The notes: generated by a model not told the origin, from the letters alone. Counted from the stretch's first letter, positions 51,758 to 60,619 are shown. The stretch: DNA of 64,000 nucleotides from Sphingomonadales bacterium BRH_c42 (GCA_001516125.1 LOEX01000127.1:1-64000), one strand, 5' to 3'. Translations and numbers: made by a program.

Positions 51758-53047
51758 TCAGTCCGCCAGTAAAAGCACCGGCGTTTCAAGCAACCTCTTG
51801 ACCGCCTGCACGAAGCTGGCGGCATCGTGGCCATCGACCACGCGGTGATCGCAGCTGATCGAGATGTTCATCAGCTTGCGCTTCTCGATCCGTTCGCCGC
51901 CCCCAAAACGTCCTTGGCCGTCGGGCACGAACATCGGCCGCTCGACGATCCGGTTGGGGCCGATGATCGCGACCTCGGGACGGTTGATGACCGGCGTATG
52001 CGCCACCCCGCCCAGCGGGCCGAGCGAGGTAAGCGTGAGCGTGGAGCCGGACAGCTCTTCAGACTTCGCCGAACCATCGCGCGCGGCAGCGGCAAGGCGG
52101 GTGACCTCGGCCGCCAATTGCCACAGGTTCTTCGCCTGCGCATCGCGGATCACCGGCACCATCAGGCCATTGTCCGTCTGCGCCGCCATCCCCAGATGCA
52201 CCGCGCCATGGCGGGTCACGATACCCGCCTCGTCATCATAGCGCGCATTGATCATCGGAAATTGCGGAACCGCCTTGCAGATCGCGGTAATCAGCAGCGG
52301 CAGCATGGTCAGCTTGGGCCGTGCGCCGCGATGGGCGTTGAGATCGCTGCGCAATGCCTCGAGCGCGGTCACGTCGCATTCCTCGACATAGGAGAAATGC
52401 GGGATGTGGCGCTTGGAAGCAGCCATGTTCTGCGCGATGCGCTTCCTCAGGCCGATCACCTTGATCGCCTCGTCCGGACGTGCGCGGCCTGCCGGCGCAA
52501 AGCCGCCGCCGGCATTATAGGCGAGGAATGCGTCGAGATCGGCGTGGCGAATGCGGCCATCCTCGGCAGGTTTCACCTCGGCCAGGTCGATGCCGAGATC
52601 GTGCGCGCGCTGGCGCACTGCGGGGGAGGCCAATACCTTCACTTCCCCCCCTCCCTTGAGGGAGGGGGCCGGGGGGTGGGGGGCCGAAGCTGAAGGAGTG
52701 TCCTCCACTTCGGGCATCGCAGGCCCATCCCCAACCCCTTCCCTCAAGGGAAGGGGCTGTTCGGGTTCGGGCGAGCGTTCGACCTCAGCCGCAGCCTCAG
52801 CCTCGCCCTCGATCTCGATTACCAGCAGCATGGCGCCGACCGAAATCGTATCGCCGGCCTCGCCTGCCACCTGGGTGACGACGCCCGTTACCGGGCTTTC
52901 GATGTCGATCGTGGCCTTGTCGGTCATCACATCGACCAGATGCTGGTCCTCTGCAATCACATCGCCCGGCTTGACATGCCAGGCGACAATCTCCGCCTCG
53001 GCAACGCCCTCGCCGACATCGGGCATGTTGAAAGTGAATTTCGCCAT
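51758..53047 (-). CDS. bkdB: Branched-chain 2-oxoacid dehydrogenase E2 (lipoamide acyltransferase)
   Basis: 429 residues from ATG 53047 (MAKFTFNMPDVGEGV). Lipoyl domain 1-80 with Lys44 in VMTDKATIDIE; E3/E1-binding domain about 138-175 (LASPAVRQRAHDLGIDLAEV); catalytic domain from about 195 with His in SISCDHRVVDGHDAASF. The linker contains a palindromic repeat element read in frame (residues about 97-134, see 52645-52756). It moves the acyl group from E1 to CoA. It follows E1beta with a four-base gap. The E3 gene is not in the window. Confidence 0.93.
   Translation of the reverse strand: MAKFTFNMPDVGEGVAEAEIVAWHVKPGDVIAEDQHLVDVMTDKATIDIESPVTGVVTQVAGEAGDTISVGAMLLVIEIEGEAEAAAEVERSPEPEQPLPLREGVGDGPAMPEVEDTPSASAPHPPAPSLKGGGEVKVLASPAVRQRAHDLGIDLAEVKPAEDGRIRHADLDAFLAYNAGGGFAPAGRARPDEAIKVIGLRKRIAQNMAASKRHIPHFSYVEECDVTALEALRSDLNAHRGARPKLTMLPLLITAICKAVPQFPMINARYDDEAGIVTRHGAVHLGMAAQTDNGLMVPVIRDAQAKNLWQLAAEVTRLAAAARDGSAKSEELSGSTLTLTSLGPLGGVAHTPVINRPEVAIIGPNRIVERPMFVPDGQGRFGGGERIEKRKLMNISISCDHRVVDGHDAASFVQAVKRLLETPVLLLAD
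52645..52756. repeat. Palindromic repeat element inside the E2 linker
   Basis: Left arm near 52645-52680 (CCCTCCCTTGAGGGAGGGGG then a G-rich run) and right arm near 52722-52756 (CCCATCCCC, CCCCTTCCCTCAAGGGAAGG) are largely complementary over about 34 bases. Each also folds on itself around CCTTGAGG or CTCAAG. In the E2 frame it codes PLPLREGVGDG and HPPAPSLKGGGE, sequences typical of a translated repeat rather than of an acyltransferase linker. It resembles the intergenic element at 45945-46071 in layout. Confidence 0.75.
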
Positions 53048-53051
53048 CGGA

Positions 53052-54113
53052 TCAGTCCTTGAGGAGCTTGTCGATTGCCTCGCCAATGCGGACAGGGCCA
53101 GGGAAATAGGCCCATTCGAGGCTGTGTGGATAGGGTGTGTCGAAACCGGTCACGCGCTCGACCGGGGCTTCGAGGTGAAAGAAGCAGCGTTCGGTCACCA
53201 GCGCACTCAGCTCAGCGCCAAAGCCCGAGGTGCGCGTAGCCTCGTGCACGATCATGCACCTGCCGGTCTTCCGCACCGATGCCTCGATCGCCTCGATATC
53301 GAGCGGGACCAGCGTGCGCAGGTCGATGATTTCGGCATCGATCCCTTTGGCCCGGCACACCGCCTCGGCCACATGCACCATCGTGCCATAAGCCAGCACC
53401 GTCATCGCCTCGCCCTCGCGCACGATCCTGGCCTTGCCCAGCGGTATGCGGTAATAGCCTTCGGGCACGGCACTGTCCTTGTGCCGCTTCCACGGCTCGA
53501 CCGGCTTGTCGTAATAGCCCGAGAACGGCCCGTTATAGATCCGCTTGGGCTCGAAGAAGATCACCGGATCATTGTCCTCGATCGCGGAAATGAGCAGACC
53601 CTTGGCATCATGCGGGGTCGACGGGATCACCGTCTTGATGCCCGAAACATGCGTAAAGATCGCCTCGGGGCTCTGGCTGTGCGTTTGTCCGCCGAAAATG
53701 CCCCCGCCAAACGGCGAGCGTACGGTCAGCGGCGCGATATAGTCGCACGCCGAGCGATAGCGCAGCCGGGCAGCCTCGCTGATCAGCTGATCGAGCCCGG
53801 GATAGATATAATCGGCAAACTGGATTTCGGGCACGGGGCGCAGGCCATAGGCGCCCATGCCCACCGCCACCCCGATGATGCCGCATTCGCTGATCGGGGT
53901 ATCGAACACGCGCGTCTTGCCGTGCTTTTCCTGTAGGCCCGCGGTGCAGCGGAACACCCCGCCGAAATAGCCGACATCCTCGCCCATGACGATCACGTCG
54001 GGATCGCGCGCGAGCATGATGTCGAGCGCCTCGTTGATCGCCTCGATCATGTTGAGGCGGCGTTCGGTATCGGCGGCATCGGCTGCACCCTGCTGCTTCA
54101 CGGCGGCGCTCAT
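53052..54113 (-). CDS. bkdA2: Branched-chain 2-oxoacid dehydrogenase E1 beta subunit
   Basis: 353 residues. NMIEAINEALDIMLARDPDVIVMGEDVGYFGGVFR, then FDTPISECGIIGVAVGMGAYGLRPVPEIQFADY (thiamine diphosphate-binding Glu), RSPFGGGIFGGQTHSQSPEA and VRKTGRCMIVHEATRTSGFGAE are typical of branched-chain E1beta. It forms the alpha2beta2 E1 with the upstream gene, with a four-base overlap (ATGA at 54110). It takes part in valine, leucine and isoleucine breakdown. Confidence 0.94.
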   Translation of the reverse strand: MSAAVKQQGAADAADTERRLNMIEAINEALDIMLARDPDVIVMGEDVGYFGGVFRCTAGLQEKHGKTRVFDTPISECGIIGVAVGMGAYGLRPVPEIQFADYIYPGLDQLISEAARLRYRSACDYIAPLTVRSPFGGGIFGGQTHSQSPEAIFTHVSGIKTVIPSTPHDAKGLLISAIEDNDPVIFFEPKRIYNGPFSGYYDKPVEPWKRHKDSAVPEGYYRIPLGKARIVREGEAMTVLAYGTMVHVAEAVCRAKGIDAEIIDLRTLVPLDIEAIEASVRKTGRCMIVHEATRTSGFGAELSALVTERCFFHLEAPVERVTGFDTPYPHSLEWAYFPGPVRIGEAIDKLLKD

Positions 54114-55411
54114 TCCTCAAGGCTCCCCGGCCATTTGACCTTTCGCTCGCGGATTGCCTGTGCGGCCTGTTCTTTGAGGTGCCAGGGTAGTTCCTCGAAC
54201 ACGTCTTCGAACATGGTGTGGAACGGGTGGTGCATGCCGTGACCAAGAATGCCGTTCTTCTCCGCCTCCTTGGTCGCCGCCTTGACACGCTCGGCGCAGT
54301 CGAGGTCCATCGCCGCCTGCCGTTCAAGGTCCCATTCGCCCAGTTCGATCAAATGCCGCTTGAGCCGCATGATCGGATCGCCTAGCGGCCATTCCTCGCG
54401 CTCGTGCGCGCTGCGGTAACCCGCAGGATCGTCCGAGGTTGAATGCCCTTCGGCGCGATAGGTGAAATGCTCGATCAGCGTCGGCCCGGCATTGGCGCGC
54501 GCGCGATTGGCCGCCCATTGCATCGCGGCGTAAACCGCCAGCGCATCGTTGCCATCGACCCTGAGGCCCGCCATGCCATAGCCCAGCGCCCGCGCTGCAA
54601 AAGTGGTCCGTTCGGCCCCGGCAAAGCCGCTGAAGCTGGAGATCGCCCACTGGTTGTTGATAACATTGAGGATAACCGGTGCATTATAGACCGTGGCGAA
54701 GGTGCAGGCGGAATGGAAGTCGCCCTCTGCGGTCGACCCTTCGCCCAGCCAGGTCGCGGCGATGCGCGTATCGCCCTTGATAGCGCTGGCCATGGCCCAA
54801 CCCACCGCCTGCGGGCACTGCGTCGCCAGGTTGCCGCTGATCGAGAAGAAGCTGTGCTCGCGGCTCGAATACATGATCGGCAGCTGGCGGCCTTTCAGCT
54901 TGTCGGCCTTGTTCGAATAGATCTGGTTGATCATGTCGACGATCGGATAGCCGCGCACGATCAGGATGCCCTGCTGGCGATAGGAGGGGAACACCATGTC
55001 ATCGCTGGCCAGCGCCATCGCCGCGGCAACGCTGGTCGCCTCTTCACCGGTGCACTTCATGTAGAAGCTGGTCTTGCCCTGCCGCTGGCCGCGAAACATG
55101 CGTTCATCAAATGCCCGGACCAGGGCCATATGGCCCAGCATTGCGCGCAAGGTTTCGGGATCAAGCTTGGGATCCCAGGCGCCATGCGCCTTGTTGTCGT
55201 CACCCAGAACGCGGATCAGGGAGTGGGCGAAATCGCCGATCTGTGACGGATGGGCAGTTTCATCGGGCCGCGCCAGCAACCCCGCCTGCGGAATCTCCAG
55301 ATGGCTGAAATCGACTGCATCGCCGGGCCGGAATTTGGGCTCGGGCACATGCAGTGCAAGTGCGGGCTTGTTATGCCCGCCACGCGCCGGTTTTTCAGGC
55401 CGATCGGCCAT
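54110..55411 (-). CDS. bkdA1: Branched-chain 2-oxoacid dehydrogenase E1 alpha subunit
   Basis: 433 residues. The thiamine diphosphate motif runs from ATWLGEGSTAEGDFHSACTF to VILNVINNQWAIS. The regulatory-loop sequence EGHSTSDDPAGYRS is the branched-chain form rather than pyruvate dehydrogenase. FYMKCTGEEATSVAAAMAL and GYPIVDMINQIYSN are further markers. It decarboxylates the branched 2-oxo acids and passes the acyl group to E2. First gene of the bkd operon, with a clear promoter 40 bases upstream. The N-terminal 60 residues are proline- and basic-rich. Confidence 0.94.
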   Translation of the reverse strand: MADRPEKPARGGHNKPALALHVPEPKFRPGDAVDFSHLEIPQAGLLARPDETAHPSQIGDFAHSLIRVLGDDNKAHGAWDPKLDPETLRAMLGHMALVRAFDERMFRGQRQGKTSFYMKCTGEEATSVAAAMALASDDMVFPSYRQQGILIVRGYPIVDMINQIYSNKADKLKGRQLPIMYSSREHSFFSISGNLATQCPQAVGWAMASAIKGDTRIAATWLGEGSTAEGDFHSACTFATVYNAPVILNVINNQWAISSFSGFAGAERTTFAARALGYGMAGLRVDGNDALAVYAAMQWAANRARANAGPTLIEHFTYRAEGHSTSDDPAGYRSAHEREEWPLGDPIMRLKRHLIELGEWDLERQAAMDLDCAERVKAATKEAEKNGILGHGMHHPFHTMFEDVFEELPWHLKEQAAQAIRERKVKWPGSLEE

Positions 55412-55450
55412 TGTTTCGCTCTCCCTAGATCAAGCGTGCTCTGTAGCATT

Positions 55451-55478
55451 CTTATAGGATCGCGTTATTTTATTTCAA
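55451..55478 (-). promoter_or_regulatory. Promoter of the bkd operon
   Basis: On the minus strand TTGAAA (complement of 55473-55478) and TATAAG (complement of 55451-55456) are separated by 16 bases in an AT-rich patch, unlike the GC-rich surroundings. The predicted start is about 30-35 bases before the E1alpha ATG at 55411, with GGGAGAG about six bases before that ATG. Confidence 0.65.
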
Positions 55479-55505
55479 ACGCCGCCGGAGGTCAAGGCAA
55501 GCGCC

Positions 55506-56477
55506 TCAGACCGCAACCGGCGCGCTGATCGCACCCAGCGGGGTGTAATCAAGCACCTGAAAATCCTCGATCGCATAGTCGAACATGCTGGGCGGGCGGC
55601 GCAAGATTTCCAGCCGGGGGAACCCGCGGGGCTGCCGCGAAAGCTGTTCACTGATCAGATGTTCGTGATTGAGGTACAGGTGCACGTCGCCGCCCATCCA
55701 CACCAGCTCGCCCGGCTCAAGATCGGTCTGCTGCGCCACCATCCGGATGAGCAGCGCGGCGGACCACAGGTTGAATGGCAGGCCCAGCGCCACATCGCAG
55801 CTGCGCTGGTAGAGCACGCAATTGAGCCGGGGCTTTCCGGTTTCCTGGCCCGCAACGTGGAACTGGTAGGTCTTGTGGCACGGCGGCAAAGCCATCCGGT
55901 CAAGCTCGGCGACGTTCCAGCCTTCGATGATGTGGCGGCGGCTGCCGGGATTGTGGCGCAGGCTTTCGATCACCTGCGCGACCTGGTTGATCCCCGGCCC
56001 TTTCTCGTAGAGCCCATCGGGGCGCTCGATATAGCTGGGCCAATCGACCCATTGCTTGCCATAGACCGGCCCGAGATCGCCCCAGCGCGCGGCAAAGCCC
56101 TCATCTTCGGCAATTCGCGCCACGAAATCATCAAGCGCGATGGCGTCGCCCGTCTCGCGGATATAGCGCGCGTGCGGCCATTCGTTCCAGATCTTGACCC
56201 CTTGCAGCACCAGCGGGCGGATGTTGGTTGAGCCGGTGAGGAACCACAGCATCTCGCGCGTGGCGGTTTTCCAATAGACCCGCTTGGTGGTGAGCAGCGG
56301 CATCGCACCGCCCGCAAGGTCAAACCGCAGCATGGCCCCGCACAGCGAGCGCGTGCCCACACCGGTCCGGTCGATCCGTTCGCTGCCGCTCTCCCATATC
56401 CGGCGCATCAGGTGCAGATATTGCCACTCAGGGTGGTCGCCGTGCGGCAGGGAACGGGGAATCGCGGCGCTGGCCAT
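55506..56477 (-). CDS. thyA: Thymidylate synthase
   Basis: 323 residues from ATG 56477; the open frame runs further upstream without similarity. It methylates dUMP using methylene-THF. IDRTGVGTRSLCGAMLRFDL (start), WKTATREMLWFLTGSTNI, the long insertion TGDAIALDDFVARIAEDEGF, LGPVYGKQWVDW, catalytic Cys in ALPPCHKTYQFHV, RSCDVALGLPFN and GGDVHLYLNH. The insertion gives the longer form of the enzyme, as in some proteobacteria. No dihydrofolate reductase gene is next to it. Confidence 0.96.
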   Translation of the reverse strand: MASAAIPRSLPHGDHPEWQYLHLMRRIWESGSERIDRTGVGTRSLCGAMLRFDLAGGAMPLLTTKRVYWKTATREMLWFLTGSTNIRPLVLQGVKIWNEWPHARYIRETGDAIALDDFVARIAEDEGFAARWGDLGPVYGKQWVDWPSYIERPDGLYEKGPGINQVAQVIESLRHNPGSRRHIIEGWNVAELDRMALPPCHKTYQFHVAGQETGKPRLNCVLYQRSCDVALGLPFNLWSAALLIRMVAQQTDLEPGELVWMGGDVHLYLNHEHLISEQLSRQPRGFPRLEILRRPPSMFDYAIEDFQVLDYTPLGAISAPVAV

Positions 56478-56590
56478 ATTTCGCAGCCTAGCCCCGCAAT
56501 TGCCCGCTTGCCACCCCGCGCATGCGCCCTTATAGGCCCGCGCTTGCCTCAGCCCACAGCTTTGTGGGTATCGAACACTTGGGGCACGGT

Positions 56591-56667
56591 CGGGGAATAG
56601 CTCAGCCCGGTAGAGCACTGCCTTCGGGAGGCAGGGGCCGGAGGTTCGAATCCTCTTTCCCCGACCA
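56591..56667 (+). tRNA. tRNA-Pro (CGG)
   Basis: 77 bases with encoded CCA. Acceptor CGGGGAA / TTCCCCG; D arm AGCTCAGCCCGGTAGAGC; anticodon arm CTGCC-TTCGGGA-GGCAG, giving CGG; T arm GAGGTTCGAATCCTC. Starts with C, typical of bacterial tRNA-Pro. Between it and the NYN gene lie 125 bases without a feature that I recognise. Confidence 0.97.
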
Positions 56668-56792
56668 GCATTTTGCGACTCTGGACCATTCGGGGAATGG
56701 TTCAGGCCAAAATGCTCCCAAGCGAAGCGCGGGAGGTGGCAAGGCCATGCTGGACGGTGGAGTGCGGCGTGAATTTGCGCTAAGCCCTTGCA

Positions 56793-57527
56793 ATGTCAGA
56801 CCCACGCCCTGAACGACTCGCCGTCCTCATCGATGCGGACAATATCTCGCCAAAGCTGGCTGATGAGCTTTTCGAGGAACTCACCAAGATCGGCGATGCG
56901 ATGGTAAGGCGCATATACGGCGACTTCTCAACGCCCAATCTTGGTGGTTGGACCAACGTCATGCCCAAGCACGCAATCAATGCGCACCAGAATTTCGCAA
57001 ATATCGTCGGCAAGAACGCGACCGACATAGCCTTGGTTATCGATGCGATGGACCTGCTGCACAGCGGCAGGTTTGACGCCTTCTGCCTCGTTTCATCGGA
57101 CAGCGACTTTACCCGTCTGGCATCGCGTATCAGGGAACACGGTCTGCGCGTTTATGGCTTTGGCGAAAGGAAATCTGCCGAAAGCTATCGCAATGCCTGC
57201 CACCGGTTCATTTACCTGGACAATATTTCTTCAGCGATCGATGAAGATCAAACTGAACCGTCTGACCCGACAAAGGCGCCTCAACCGCCCAGCAAGGCGC
57301 GACCACTGATCGCCAAGGCGATACGCCAGCTTGACCCGGAAGGCGGGTGGGTATCGCTAAGCGGTGTCGGAAGCCGGATGCAAGAACTCGTGACCGATTT
57401 CGATTATCGGACCTACGGTTATCCCAACCTCAGCCGCCTCGTCGAAAAGGCTGGGAGTTTTGAAATTGAAAGGCGCGATAACGCGGGCACCTGGGTCCGC
57501 ATCAAGCCCAAAGGCACTTCCGCCTAA
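56793..57527 (+). CDS. NYN domain protein with OST-HTH/LOTUS domain
   Basis: 244 residues. NYN domain about 8-150: AVLIDADNISPKLADELFEEL, DIALVIDAMDLLHSGRFDAFCLVSSDSDFTRLASRIREHG with the three acidic strands, and RNACHRFIYLDN. A proline-rich linker follows, then an OST-HTH/LOTUS domain about 168-240 (LIAKAIRQLDPEGGWVSLSG, YPNLSRLVEKAGSFEIE). The combination is that of RNA-cleaving or RNA-silencing proteins (LOTUS domains bind RNA G-quadruplexes or partners). It converges on recG with a four-base overlap of stops. Confidence 0.9.
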   Translation: MSDPRPERLAVLIDADNISPKLADELFEELTKIGDAMVRRIYGDFSTPNLGGWTNVMPKHAINAHQNFANIVGKNATDIALVIDAMDLLHSGRFDAFCLVSSDSDFTRLASRIREHGLRVYGFGERKSAESYRNACHRFIYLDNISSAIDEDQTEPSDPTKAPQPPSKARPLIAKAIRQLDPEGGWVSLSGVGSRMQELVTDFDYRTYGYPNLSRLVEKAGSFEIERRDNAGTWVRIKPKGTSA

Positions 57528-59596
57528 CCTCCCCGCAGCAACTGCACCCCCCAATCGCGCTCGAACAGATAGAGCAGCAGCCGAGCCGCCGCGCCGCGCG
57601 GGCTGGCCAGGCCCCCTCCTTCCTTGGCGTCACGCTCCATCAGCAGGCGCGCATCGGAATGTGCGACCGATAACAGCCGCTGGATCTGCTCGAGGGTGGC
57701 GATGCGAAAGGCCGTTTCGCCCGATTGCCGCGTGCCCAAGAGTTCACCGCCGCCGCGCAGTTCAAGATCCTCCTCCGCAATCCGGAAACCGTCCTGCGTC
57801 TCGCGCATCAGCGCCAGCCGCTTGCGGCCCGTCTCGCTGAGCGGAGCGCCGCGCAGCAGCAGGCAGACCGATTTCTCGCTCCCCCGCCCCACGCGCCCGC
57901 GCAATTGATGCAGCTGCGCCAGGCCAAATCGCTCGGCCTGCTCGATCACCATCAGCGTGGCGGCGGGCACATCGACGCCCACCTCGATCACAGTGGTCGC
58001 GACCAGCAGCTTCGCCGCGCCGCTGGCAAAACGCTCCATCGCCGCGTCCTTGACCTCGGGCCTGAGCTGGCCGTGGACCAGCACCACGTCCGCGCCGAAC
58101 CGCTCCTTGAGCGCAGCATAGCGCGCCTCGGCAGCGGCAATGTCATCCATCTCGCTCTCGCGCACCATCGGGCACACCCAATAGGCCTGCTGGCCTGCCG
58201 CCATGTGCCGCCCCACCGCCGCGACCACATCCTCGATCCGGTCCAGAGCCACCACCCGCGTGTCGATCGGCTGGCGTCCCGGCGGCATCTCGTCGAGGCG
58301 GCTGACGTCCATCTCGCCATATTGCGCCAGCGTAAGCGTGCGCGGAATCGGGGTGGCAGTCATCGCCAGCGTATGCGGCGCGCGGCGGCCCTTGGCGGCA
58401 AGGCGCAGGCGCTGCTCGACGCCGAAGCGGTGCTGCTCGTCGATCACCACCAGCGCCAGATCCTTGTAGCCGACCGTATCCTGGAACAGCGCGTGCGTGC
58501 CCACCACGATCTGGATCGAGCCATCCATCAGCCCCATCAGGATGCTTTCGCGCGCACGGCCCTTGTCGCGCCCGGTCAGCAGGGCCACCTCGACACCCGT
58601 GGGCGCGGCAAGACCACGCAGGGTCTCGTAATGCTGGCGCGCGAGGATTTCGGTCGGGGCGAGCATCGCCGCCTGCTTGCCCGCTTCGTTGGCGATCAGC
58701 ATCGCTTCGAGCGCGACGACCGTCTTGCCCGATCCGACATCGCCTTGCAGCAGGCGCAGCATGGGAGATTGCTGCGCCAGATCGCCCTCGATCTCGCCAA
58801 TCGAGCGGCGCTGAGCGGCGGTCAGCGGAAACGGCAGGCTCAGCCGGGCGCGCAGGCTTCCATCACCCTTGAGCCGCTGGCCAATGCGGCGGCGGTTGTC
58901 AGCCCGCACCAGCATCAACGCCAGCGAATTGGCGAGCAGCTCGTCATAGGCCAGCCGGTCGCGTGCGGGCGGGTGCTGCGATTTGTGCGTAAGGTGCAGC
59001 GCGTCGCGCCACGCGGGCCAGCCTTCCCTGGCAAGCAGGCCCGGCTCGATCCATTCGGGCAGTTCGGGCAATCGGGCGAGCGCCTGTTCTATCAGCGCAG
59101 ACACGCGCGGCTGGGTCAGTCCTTCGGACAGCGCATAGACCGGCTCGTTGAGCTGCGCGAGGCTGGCACCGCTGTCCTGCGCAATATGATCGGGATGAAC
59201 GATCTGGAGCATGTCGCCGTAACGCTCAAGCTTGCCCGCCACCCAGCGCTTCTCGCCAACGGGCAATTGCTTCTTCGCGGTGAACGAGGCGCGGCCAAAG
59301 AAGGTCAGCGCGCAGACATTGCCGATCCGGTCCTGCGCGAACACGCGGTAAGGCCCGCGATTGCTGCGCGAGGCGCGATGTTCGGTCGGGGTCAGCGCGA
59401 TGATGATCTGCTCGCCTTCGACCGCATCGTCGAGCGTTTCGACCGCGCACCGCGACACGAAGCGTTCGGGCAGATGATAGGCTATGTCCTTGACCCGCGT
59501 CAGGCCCAGCTTTTCGAGCGGCCTGCGCAGCTTGGGACCTACGCCATCCAGCGCGTCTGCCTCGACAAAGAGCGGATTGAGAGCTTCGGGCCGCAT
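57524..59596 (-). CDS. recG: ATP-dependent DNA helicase RecG
   Basis: 690 residues. N-terminal wedge/OB region with DGVGPKLRRPLEKLG and KDIAYHLPERFVSR; motif I GDVGSGKTVVALEAM; motif II VVIDEQHRFGVEQ; motif [14 protein letters not shown]; motif [18 protein letters not shown]. It regresses stalled forks and branch-migrates Holliday junctions. The start is ATG 59596. It is divergent from the secreted-protein gene and sdhE-mfd. Confidence 0.96.
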   Translation of the reverse strand: MRPEALNPLFVEADALDGVGPKLRRPLEKLGLTRVKDIAYHLPERFVSRCAVETLDDAVEGEQIIIALTPTEHRASRSNRGPYRVFAQDRIGNVCALTFFGRASFTAKKQLPVGEKRWVAGKLERYGDMLQIVHPDHIAQDSGASLAQLNEPVYALSEGLTQPRVSALIEQALARLPELPEWIEPGLLAREGWPAWRDALHLTHKSQHPPARDRLAYDELLANSLALMLVRADNRRRIGQRLKGDGSLRARLSLPFPLTAAQRRSIGEIEGDLAQQSPMLRLLQGDVGSGKTVVALEAMLIANEAGKQAAMLAPTEILARQHYETLRGLAAPTGVEVALLTGRDKGRARESILMGLMDGSIQIVVGTHALFQDTVGYKDLALVVIDEQHRFGVEQRLRLAAKGRRAPHTLAMTATPIPRTLTLAQYGEMDVSRLDEMPPGRQPIDTRVVALDRIEDVVAAVGRHMAAGQQAYWVCPMVRESEMDDIAAAEARYAALKERFGADVVLVHGQLRPEVKDAAMERFASGAAKLLVATTVIEVGVDVPAATLMVIEQAERFGLAQLHQLRGRVGRGSEKSVCLLLRGAPLSETGRKRLALMRETQDGFRIAEEDLELRGGGELLGTRQSGETAFRIATLEQIQRLLSVAHSDARLLMERDAKEGGGLASPRGAAARLLLYLFERDWGVQLLRGG

Positions 59597-59778
59597 TGGC
59601 GCAGCCTAACCGCATTCTCCCCGCCTGCGAAGACTTGAGCACTGCCTTGTATGTGGAGCACTTGTGTGGTCTAACCCGCCGCAGGGCGACGCTCGAAGGG
59701 GGAGAGGTCGCATACTCCCGCAAGTGATACAGCCAGACTCGTATGGGTCGCGCTTTCATTTGGAAGAGGGGACGAATC

Positions 59779-60204
59779 ATGATCCGTAAGATCACTTTTG
59801 CAATCGCGGCCGCGTCGGTCGCATTTCTCGCCGTGCCTGCGGCTGCGCAGGAAGCGGAAGAACCGCGCACGACATATCGCATCGAATATCTCAAACTGAA
59901 GCCCGGATCGGAGCAGCGCTGGATCGAGTTGGGCGAGAAATACTATGGTCCGGCCACCGATGCTGCCGGACAAAAGCACCCGGCGATCCACTGGCTGATG
60001 TCGGGGCCGTGGGACATCATGATGGTGTTCGAGCTGCCGCGCGGGATGGCCATGCTCGATTCGCACAATCCGCCCGAACGCACGGCTTGGGAAGCGGCCT
60101 TCCAGAAGGTCGCGGGGTCGAAGGAAGCGGCTGAAAAGCTCATGGCCGAAACCAGCACGATCGAAACCGACACAATGGTGGTTTACAGCCACACGCATCC
60201 ATAA
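59779..60204 (+). CDS. Secreted protein of unknown function
   Basis: 141 residues from ATG 59779 with GAGGGGA upstream. Signal peptide MIRKITFAIAAASVAFLAVP, cleavage near AAA-QE. The mature part (YRIEYLKLKPGSEQRWIELG, HWLMSGPWDIMMVFELP) has alternating strands and helices reminiscent of small alpha/beta barrel-like (dimeric ferredoxin-like) folds, but no family is recognised. It is followed by a strong terminator, so it is a single-gene transcript. Confidence 0.75.
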   Translation: MIRKITFAIAAASVAFLAVPAAAQEAEEPRTTYRIEYLKLKPGSEQRWIELGEKYYGPATDAAGQKHPAIHWLMSGPWDIMMVFELPRGMAMLDSHNPPERTAWEAAFQKVAGSKEAAEKLMAETSTIETDTMVVYSHTHP

Positions 60205-60267
60205 TCCCGGCATAATCCCGGATGCCCCTTGATCGCATGCTTGATCACCGGGGCCAGATCGGACAGA

Positions 60268-60300
60268 GGGGCACCATCGAAGGAAATGGTGCCCCTTTTT
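60268..60300 (+). terminator. Rho-independent terminator ending one base before sdhE
   Basis: Perfect 10-bp stem GGGGCACCAT (60268-60277) / ATGGTGCCCC (60286-60295), an 8-base loop CGAAGGAA and five T. The last T is at 60300 and the sdhE ATG is at 60302. The loop contains AAGGA, the only ribosome-site-like sequence upstream of sdhE, about 16 bases before its start. Confidence 0.88.
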
Positions 60301-60301
60301 C

Positions 60302-60580
60302 ATGCCCGAAACGTTGACCCGACCTGCCCGCCTCGCCCGCGCCAGATTTCGCGCCTGGCACCGCGGCACGCGCGAGGCCGATTACATTTTCGGCGGCTTC
60401 TTCGATCGTTACAGCGAAGGGTGGGACGAGGTGGATCTGATCTGGTTCGAACGCCTGCTCGACGAGGACGAGACCAATGTCATGGCCTGGGCGCTGGGAA
60501 CGATGGAAGTGCCGGGCGACTTTGCCGGCAAGCAGATGGAGTTGATGAAGCGGCTCGATTATGTGGACATCGAGCGCTGA
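60302..60580 (+). CDS. sdhE: Succinate dehydrogenase assembly factor SdhE
   Basis: 92 residues. ARARFRAWHRGTREADYIFG contains the conserved RGxxE element (here RGTRE) needed for flavin attachment to SdhA; WFERLLDEDETNVMAWALG and DYVDIER complete the fold. It helps covalent FAD binding in succinate dehydrogenase. ATG 60302 is the only suitable ATG and comes one base after a terminator T-run; a TTG four codons later is the alternative. It lies between recG and mfd, as in other Sphingomonadales. Confidence 0.93.
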   Translation: MPETLTRPARLARARFRAWHRGTREADYIFGGFFDRYSEGWDEVDLIWFERLLDEDETNVMAWALGTMEVPGDFAGKQMELMKRLDYVDIER

Positions 60581-60619
60581 GGGTGCGTGCCGCCTGCGGA
60601 CCCTGTGCCAGACCTGACC

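Noticed and set aside
57725-59638. 637-codon plus-strand open frame
   Set aside because: Antisense to recG, with the same low-complexity His/Arg/Gln composition.
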